Source: Luteibacter pinisoli
GTDB taxonomy: Bacteria > Pseudomonadota > Gammaproteobacteria > Xanthomonadales > Rhodanobacteraceae
Direction: 5' to 3'
DNA length: 64,000 bases
Assembly: GCF_006385595.1 (NCBI RefSeq)
Contig: NZ_CP041046.1
Location: forward strand, 4,230,501 to 4,294,500
Shown piece after piece: positions 58,550 through 64,000 of the stretch. A model generated the notes under the pieces. It made no database searches and was not told the DNA's origin. It worked only from the letters and a program-made list of their open reading frames with translations. Positions within the stretch are counted from its first letter, which is position 1, and each line of letters begins with the position of its first letter. A program made the translations under genes and the position numbers.

Positions 58550-59779
58550 ATGAATCCAGCACACCAGGGCAGTACACACGGCGACGTCGAAAGCGACGTA
58601 GGCCGCGTGCGTATCTTCGACACCACCTTGCGCGACGGCGAGCAGGCCCCTGGGTTTTCCATGGACCGGCGCGCCAAGATGCGCATGGCGCACGCCCTGG
58701 AAGACCTGGGTGTCGACATTATCGAAGCCGGCTTCCCACAGGCTTCACCCGACGATTTCGCCGCCGTGGCCGAGATCGCGCGAACACTGAAAGCGCCCAC
58801 GGTGGCTGCCCTGGCACGATGTCAGGCAGGTGATATCGATGCCGCGGGCAAGGCACTGGAAGGCGCGCGACACTCACGGATCCACCTGTTCCTGTCCACC
58901 TCGCCGCTGCATCGCGAGCACAAGCTGGGCAAGAGCAAGCAGCAAGTGATCGACATCGCCGCCGAGGCGATCTACCGGGCAAAGGCCCTGGCCCACGAAG
59001 TTGAATTCTCCGCCGAAGATGCCCTGCGCACCGAGCCGGACTACCTCGCCGAGATCTTCTCGGTCGCCGTTGAAGCCGGCGCCACGGTGCTCAACGCCCC
59101 CGACACCGTCGGTTACACCACTCCCGCCGAAATCATCGAGATGTTCCGCTACCTGCGCGCCAACGTGCGCGGCGTGGACAAGGCCATCTTCTCCGCGCAT
59201 TGCCACGACGACCTGGGCATGGCGGTGGCCAACAGCCTGGCCGCGATCAGCGCAGGCGCACGCCAGGTGGAATGCACCATCAATGGTATCGGCGAGCGCG
59301 CCGGCAACGCGGCACTGGAAGAAATCGTCATGGCGCTGCACACGCGCCGCCCGCTGTTCAAGCTGGACACCGGCATCGTCACCCAGCACCTGTATCCGAC
59401 CTCGCGCCTGCTGGCCGAAGTCACCGGCCAGGCCGTGCCGCGCAACAAGGCCATCGTCGGCGACAACGCCTTCGCGCATGAATCGGGCATCCACCAGCAC
59501 GGCATGCTCAAGCACCGCGGCACCTACGAAATCATGAGCCCGCAGGATGTTGGCGCGAAGACCTCGCTGGTCCTCGGCAAGCATTCGGGCCGCCATGCCT
59601 TGCGCCAGCGCCTCGTCGAACTGGATTACGACATCGACGAGACCACGCTGGACACCGTCTTCGAGCGCTTCAAGGCCGTCGCCGACCGCCAGCGCTCCGT
59701 CACCAACGATGACCTCGTGGCCCTGATGGGCGCCTACGAGGCTGACAACGAGACCGCCGCTGTCGCGGTCCAGTCCTGA
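58550..59779 (+). CDS. leuA: 2-isopropylmalate synthase, short form lacking the leucine-binding domain
   Basis: 409 residues. TIM-barrel catalytic domain with IFDTTLRDGEQAPGFSM, AGFPQASPDD, FSAHCHDDLGMAVANSL and the metal/AcCoA region HESGIHQHGMLKHRGTYEIM. It condenses acetyl-CoA with 2-oxoisovalerate, the first step of leucine synthesis. The usual enzyme is about 520 residues. Here the chain ends right after the second linker subdomain (TNDDLVALMGAYEADNE), so the C-terminal allosteric leucine domain is missing. GGAG lies 6 bases before the ATG. The next gene starts 9 bases after the stop, leaving no room for a lost domain. Confidence 0.92.
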   Translation: MNPAHQGSTHGDVESDVGRVRIFDTTLRDGEQAPGFSMDRRAKMRMAHALEDLGVDIIEAGFPQASPDDFAAVAEIARTLKAPTVAALARCQAGDIDAAGKALEGARHSRIHLFLSTSPLHREHKLGKSKQQVIDIAAEAIYRAKALAHEVEFSAEDALRTEPDYLAEIFSVAVEAGATVLNAPDTVGYTTPAEIIEMFRYLRANVRGVDKAIFSAHCHDDLGMAVANSLAAISAGARQVECTINGIGERAGNAALEEIVMALHTRRPLFKLDTGIVTQHLYPTSRLLAEVTGQAVPRNKAIVGDNAFAHESGIHQHGMLKHRGTYEIMSPQDVGAKTSLVLGKHSGRHALRQRLVELDYDIDETTLDTVFERFKAVADRQRSVTNDDLVALMGAYEADNETAAVAVQS

Positions 59780-59788
59780 GGAGGAACC

Positions 59789-60736
59789 ATGGAAGCCCCG
59801 ACCCATCTCTGGCACAACGGCCGCATCAAGGCCTGGGCCGACGCCACCTGCCATGTCGGCGCGCATGCGCTGCACTACGGTTCCTCGGTATTTGAAGGCA
59901 TCCGCGTGTACAGCACGCCGGATGGCCCGCGTTACTTCCGCCTGGAAGAGCACACCGAGCGGCTGTTCCACTCCGCGCGCGTGTACGACCTGGTGATGCC
60001 GTACGACGCCGCGACGCTGAATCGCGCCTGCCGCGAAGTCATCGTCGCCAATGGCCTGAAGTCGGCCTACGTGCGCCCCATCGTCTTCCGCAGTGGCTTC
60101 ACCTTCAGCCTGGCGCCGTCGCTGGATACCGCCATCGACGTGGCGATCATCGCCCTGCCCTGGGGTGCCTACCATGGCGCCGATGCCATCGAGAAAGGCG
60201 TCGATGTCTGCGTTTCCTCGTGGAACCGCGCGGCACCGAATACGTTCCCCTCGGGCGCGAAGGCCGGCGGCAATTACCTCAACAGCCAGCTGATCGCGCG
60301 CGAAGCCATCAATGGCGGCTATGCCGAAGGCATCGCGCTGGGCACCGACGGCCTGCTGAGCGAAGGCGCGGGCGAGAACCTGTTCGTGGTGCGCAAGGGC
60401 GTGATCTACACGCCGCCCGCCGCCGCTTCCATCCTGTGCGGTATCACCCGCGATTCCGTTCTCACGCTGGCGAAGGACCTGGGCTACGAAGTGGTCGAGC
60501 AGCCGTTGCCGCGCGAGATGCTGTATTTCGCCGACGAGGTGTTCATGACCGGCACCGCCGCCGAAGTCACCGCCGTGCGCTCCGTCGACCGCAAGCCGGT
60601 CGGCAGCGGTCGCCCGGGCCCGATCACGCGTGCGCTGCAGGATGCCTTCTTTGGCCTGTTCGACGGCCGCACCGAAGATCGCTGGGGCTGGCTCACGCCG
60701 GTGGAAGAAGCCAATGCCGGGAGGGTCGCCGCATGA
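59789..60736 (+). CDS. ilvE: Branched-chain amino-acid aminotransferase
   Basis: 315 residues, PLP fold type IV. The Schiff-base lysine is K158 in FPSGAKAGGNYLNSQL, with HYGSSVFEGIRVY near the N-terminus and LSEGAGENLFVV and FMTGTAAEVTAVRSVD later, all class-IV signature positions. It transaminates 2-oxo acids to Leu, Ile and Val. The GAGGAGG ribosome site precedes the start, and the stop overlaps leuC by 4 bases. Its place inside a leu operon makes leucine production self-contained. Confidence 0.96.
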   Translation: MEAPTHLWHNGRIKAWADATCHVGAHALHYGSSVFEGIRVYSTPDGPRYFRLEEHTERLFHSARVYDLVMPYDAATLNRACREVIVANGLKSAYVRPIVFRSGFTFSLAPSLDTAIDVAIIALPWGAYHGADAIEKGVDVCVSSWNRAAPNTFPSGAKAGGNYLNSQLIAREAINGGYAEGIALGTDGLLSEGAGENLFVVRKGVIYTPPAAASILCGITRDSVLTLAKDLGYEVVEQPLPREMLYFADEVFMTGTAAEVTAVRSVDRKPVGSGRPGPITRALQDAFFGLFDGRTEDRWGWLTPVEEANAGRVAA

Positions 60737-62148
60737 GCGCGCGCACCCTGTTCGACAAGCTGTGGGATGCCCACCAGGTACAGGCCGAAACCGATAGCAC
60801 GCCGGGCGTGCTGTACATCGACCTGCATCTCGTCCATGAAGTCACCTCGCCGCAGGCCTTCGATGAACTGCGTTCGCGCGGCCTGAAGGTGCGCCGCCCC
60901 GATCGTACGCTGGCCACGCTGGACCATTCCACGCCTACCCTGCCGGCCGGCGCCGATGGCAAGCGCCCGTACGTGACGAAGGAAGCCGAGGCCCAGGTCG
61001 CCGCGCTGGAAAGCAACGTGCGCGAGTTCGGCATCGACCTGATGGGCTGGGACAGCCCGCATCGCGGCGTCGTCCACGTGGCCGGCCCCGAAGTGGGCGC
61101 CACGCATCCGGGCATGACCATCGTCTGTGGTGACAGCCACACCGCCACGCACGGCGCGTTCGGTGCGCTGGCCTTCGGCATCGGCACCACCGAGGTCGGC
61201 CATGTACTTGCCACGCAGTGCCTGCTCCAGCGCAAGCCGAAGTCGTTTGCCATCCACGTGGATGGCCGGCTGCAGCCGGGCGTCACCGCGAAGGACCTGA
61301 TCCTGCACATCATCGGGACCATCGGCATCGGCGGCGGTACGGGCCATGTGCTGGAGTACACCGGCGAAGCCATCCGCGCGCTGTCGATGGAAGAGCGCAT
61401 GACCGTCTGCAACATGTCGATCGAAGCCGGTGCCCGCGCCGGCCTGGTCGCGCCGGACGAGACCACCTTCGACTGGCTCAAGGGCCGCGAGCGTGCACCC
61501 CAGGGCGCGGCATGGGATGCGGCTGTCGCTGGCTGGCGCACGCTGACTACCGACGAAGGCGCCACGTACGACCGCGAGGTACGCATCGATGCCTCCACGA
61601 TCCAGCCCTCGGTCACCTACGGCACGCATCCGGGCATGGTCGTGTCCATCCACGCACCGGTGCCTGCCGCCGCCGACGCGCTGGAACAGCGCGCACTGGA
61701 TTACATGAAGGTGACCGCCGGCAAGCCGATCGCGGGCGAAGCCGTCGATGTCGTCTTCATCGGCAGCTGCACCAATGGCCGCCTCTCCGACCTGCGCGCC
61801 GCCGCGGAGATCCTGCGTGGCCGCCGCGTCGCCGACGGTGTCCGCATGTTGGTGGTGCCGGGCTCGGAGCAGGTCCGCCGTGATGCCGAGCGCGAAGGCC
61901 TGGACGAAGTGTTCCGCAACGCCGGTGCCGAGTGGCGCCAGCCGGGCTGCTCCATGTGCATCGCGATGAACGGCGACATGGCCCAGCCAGGCCAGCTCGT
62001 CGTCGCCACCAGCAACCGTAACTTCGAGGGCCGCCAGGGCAAGGGTGCCCGCACGGTGCTGGCCAGCCCGCTCGTCGCCGCTGCCTCCGCCGTGGCCGGC
62101 CGCGTCGCCGACCCACGCGACTACCTGACCCAGGAGGCCGCCGCATGA
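60733..62148 (+). CDS. leuC: 3-isopropylmalate dehydratase, large subunit
   Basis: 471 residues, aconitase family. The [4Fe-4S] ligands are in IGSCTNGRLSD (one Cys) and GCSMCIAMNGD (two Cys). VCGDSHTATHGAFGALAFGIGTTEV is the substrate-binding landmark. With LeuD it isomerises 2- to 3-isopropylmalate. Overlaps of 4 bases with both ilvE and leuD point to strict co-translation. Confidence 0.97.
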   Translation: MSARTLFDKLWDAHQVQAETDSTPGVLYIDLHLVHEVTSPQAFDELRSRGLKVRRPDRTLATLDHSTPTLPAGADGKRPYVTKEAEAQVAALESNVREFGIDLMGWDSPHRGVVHVAGPEVGATHPGMTIVCGDSHTATHGAFGALAFGIGTTEVGHVLATQCLLQRKPKSFAIHVDGRLQPGVTAKDLILHIIGTIGIGGGTGHVLEYTGEAIRALSMEERMTVCNMSIEAGARAGLVAPDETTFDWLKGRERAPQGAAWDAAVAGWRTLTTDEGATYDREVRIDASTIQPSVTYGTHPGMVVSIHAPVPAAADALEQRALDYMKVTAGKPIAGEAVDVVFIGSCTNGRLSDLRAAAEILRGRRVADGVRMLVVPGSEQVRRDAEREGLDEVFRNAGAEWRQPGCSMCIAMNGDMAQPGQLVVATSNRNFEGRQGKGARTVLASPLVAAASAVAGRVADPRDYLTQEAAA

Positions 62149-62741
62149 GCGCCACCACCCGCCCGCTGACCTACGTGCATTCGCGTACCGCGGTGCTGCG
62201 CGATGAAAACATCGATACCGACCGGATCATCCCGGCGCGGTTCCTCACCACCACCGAGCGCACCGGCCTGGGCAAGCACTGCTTCGAAGACTGGCGCTAT
62301 GCCGCCGATGGCTCGGATAACCCGGCGTTCCCGCTGAACCAGCCGCAGGCGCGTGGCAGCGCCATCCTCGTCGCCGGCCGCAATTTCGGCTGCGGTTCGT
62401 CGCGCGAGCACGCGCCGTGGGCCCTGCTGGATTACGGCATCAAGGCGGTGATCTCCAATGAGATTGCCGACATCTTCCGCGGCAACGCGCTGAAGAACGG
62501 CCTGCTCGCCATCGTGCTTTCCGATGCCGAGCACCGCTGGCTGCTGGATAACCCGGGCGTGGAGCTGCGCATCGATATCGCCAGCAGCACGATCCGCCTG
62601 CCCGACGGCGGCTCCATCCATTTCGACCTCGAACCCTTTGCCCGCCACTGCCTGCTCAACGGCGTGGACCAGATGGGTTTCCTGCTGCAGCAGGAAAACG
62701 CCATCGGGGCCTATGAACAGCGTACGGAGAATGCAGCATGA
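62145..62741 (+). CDS. leuD: 3-isopropylmalate dehydratase, small subunit
   Basis: 198 residues, the swivel domain of the dehydratase. NIDTDRIIPARFLTT and NFGCGSSREHAPWALLDYG are the substrate-recognition motifs of the aconitase C-terminal domain. The length is typical of bacterial LeuD. It overlaps leuC and leuB by 4 bases each. Confidence 0.97.
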   Translation: MSATTRPLTYVHSRTAVLRDENIDTDRIIPARFLTTTERTGLGKHCFEDWRYAADGSDNPAFPLNQPQARGSAILVAGRNFGCGSSREHAPWALLDYGIKAVISNEIADIFRGNALKNGLLAIVLSDAEHRWLLDNPGVELRIDIASSTIRLPDGGSIHFDLEPFARHCLLNGVDQMGFLLQQENAIGAYEQRTENAA

Positions 62742-63805
62742 AGAAGGCCCACATCGTCGTCCTGCCTGGTGACGGCATTGGCCCTGAAGTCGCGTCCGCG
62801 GGCGTCGCCGTCTTGCGTGCGGTAGCCGAGCGATTCGGTCACGCGTTTACCTTTACCGAGCATGCCATCGGTGGTGACGCGATCGATCGCTTTGGCGATC
62901 CCCTGCCGCCGCAGACGCGCGACGCGCTGCTGGCCTGCGACGCCATCCTGCTCGGCGCCGTGGGTGGCCCGAAGTGGTCCGACCCGGCCGCGAAGGTCCG
63001 CCCGGAGCAGGGCCTGCTGGCGATGCGCAAGCTGCTCGGCGTGTTCGCCAACGTGCGTCCGCTGAAGCTGCATCCGCGCACCGCGGCCTTGTCGCCGCTG
63101 AAGCCGGACCGTACCGCGGGCGTGGACCTGGTGTTCATTCGCGAATTGACCGGCGGGATCTACTTCGGCGCGAAGACCCGCAGCGAGACCGACGCCACCG
63201 ACGAATGCCGCTACAGCGTCGAGGAAGTCGAGCGCGTCGTCCGCCACGCCTTCGAGCTGGCGCGTACGCGGCGCCGGAAGGTCACCTCGGTGGACAAGGC
63301 CAACGTGCTGGAGACCTCGCGCCTGTGGCGTTCGGTGGCCACGCGCGTCGCTGCCGACTACCCGGATGTGGCGCTGGAGCACCAGCTGGTCGATTCGATG
63401 GCCATGCACCTGCTCACGCACCCGGCCGACTACGACGTGATCGTGACCGAGAACATGTTCGGCGACATCCTCACCGACGAAGCGTCGGTGCTGGCCGGCT
63501 CGCTGGGCCTGTCGCCGTCGGCCTCCATCGGCGGCCCCGGCGCCGGTGTGTACGAGCCGATCCACGGCTCCGCCCCCGACATCGCCGGCCAGTCCATCGC
63601 CAACCCACTGGGCACGATCCTGTCCGCGGCGATGCTGCTGCGCCATTCGCTGGGCCTGGCCGACGAAGCCGCGACTGTGGAAGCCGCGGTCGACCACGTG
63701 CTGGAGCACGCCACCCTCACCCGCGATCTCGGCGGCACCGCGACGACGCATGCCGTCACCCGCGCTGTCCTGGACGCTATCCAAAGCAAGGCGGAGGCCG
63801 CATGA
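62738..63805 (+). CDS. leuB: 3-isopropylmalate dehydrogenase
   Basis: 355 residues. VLPGDGIGPEV at the N-terminus, the substrate loop ELTGGIYFG and the Asp metal-ligand motif NMFGDILTDEASVLAGSLGL are diagnostic. GSAPDIAGQSIANPLGTILS forms the NAD-binding loop. It oxidatively decarboxylates 3-isopropylmalate to 2-oxoisocaproate. It overlaps ilvD by 4 bases. Confidence 0.97.
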   Translation: MKKAHIVVLPGDGIGPEVASAGVAVLRAVAERFGHAFTFTEHAIGGDAIDRFGDPLPPQTRDALLACDAILLGAVGGPKWSDPAAKVRPEQGLLAMRKLLGVFANVRPLKLHPRTAALSPLKPDRTAGVDLVFIRELTGGIYFGAKTRSETDATDECRYSVEEVERVVRHAFELARTRRRKVTSVDKANVLETSRLWRSVATRVAADYPDVALEHQLVDSMAMHLLTHPADYDVIVTENMFGDILTDEASVLAGSLGLSPSASIGGPGAGVYEPIHGSAPDIAGQSIANPLGTILSAAMLLRHSLGLADEAATVEAAVDHVLEHATLTRDLGGTATTHAVTRAVLDAIQSKAEAA

Positions 63806-64000
63806 ACGATCGCAAGATTCCCATCCGTACGCTGCGCAGCGACGCGATCAAGACCGGACCGGACCGTGCGCCTGCACGGGCCATGCTCCGCGCCACGGGG
63901 CTGGACGACGACGCCATTGCGCGGCCGATGGTCGCCATCGTGCACAGCTGGTCCAACGTCTCGCCCTGCAACCTCAACCTGCGTGACCTGGCCGAAGCAG
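63802..64000 (+). CDS. ilvD: Dihydroxy-acid dehydratase, N-terminal part (cut by window end)
   Basis: 66 codons are present. ARAMLRATGLDDDAIARPMVAIVHSW, then NVSPCNLNLRDLAE, matches the IlvD/EDD N-terminus, and the Cys in SPCN is an iron-sulfur ligand. It forms 2-oxo acids for Val, Ile and Leu synthesis. It is joined to the leu operon by an ATGA overlap. The remainder lies outside the window. Confidence 0.93.
   Translation, partial: MNDRKIPIRTLRSDAIKTGPDRAPARAMLRATGLDDDAIARPMVAIVHSWSNVSPCNLNLRDLAEA

Overview
The window is a 64 kb piece of a high-GC gammaproteobacterial chromosome. Gene content fits the order Lysobacterales (Xanthomonadales), most likely family Rhodanobacteraceae (Luteibacter/Dyella-like). 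The pointers are large TonB-dependent receptors including an Oar-like one, a Clp/CRP-type operator, attenuator leader peptides ahead of thr and leu genes, bufferin genes and REP-like palindromes. Placement is inferred from gene content, not from a search.

Layout. 1-9.3 kb: the end of nrdA and all of nrdB (class Ia ribonucleotide reductase), an acyl-CoA thioesterase, a MerR regulator with an aldo-keto reductase, queF, a lipoprotein, and small stress-type proteins. 9.3-15.7 kb: a minus-strand thioredoxin-like protein / response regulator / histidine kinase operon faces a plus-strand bufferin (copper-binding peptide) operon that holds two precursor families (BufA1 and BufA2), DoxX, an alpha/beta-hydrolase, BufB and BufC. 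15.7-29.3 kb: an orphan HipB-like regulator, an Omp85-type barrel, a UDG-like gene abutting tRNA-Arg(CCG), a LytTR regulator, an M61 peptidase, a tandem family of small outer-membrane barrels, an Oar-like TonB receptor, a GST and DUF1697.

29.3-43.5 kb is the main accessory region: a two-partner secretion locus (tpsB-tpsA, about 3060 residues for TpsA) on the minus strand. TpsA ends in a domain with a lipase-type GHSLG motif, and the next gene, coupled by a GTGA overlap, encodes a lipoprotein. This looks like a contact-dependent lipase toxin with a periplasmic lipoprotein immunity protein. Downstream lies an AT-richer array of four short two-helix membrane proteins interleaved with two fragments that resemble broken toxin C-termini. 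I read this as a graveyard of orphan toxin/immunity modules.

43.5-52.9 kb: an APC permease and then a phospho-compound scavenging group: TonB receptor plus glycerophosphodiesterase, divergent from a nucleotide pyrophosphatase/phosphodiesterase and a CpdB-like 2',3'-cyclic nucleotidase. 52.9-64 kb: amino-acid biosynthesis. A 12-threonine leader peptide precedes homoserine dehydrogenase-thrB-thrC. A Leu/Ile/Val leader with a textbook attenuator precedes leuA-ilvE-leuC-leuD-leuB-ilvD (ilvD cut by the window end). Both leader peptides, and the merR gene, appear to start at the transcription start site (leaderless).
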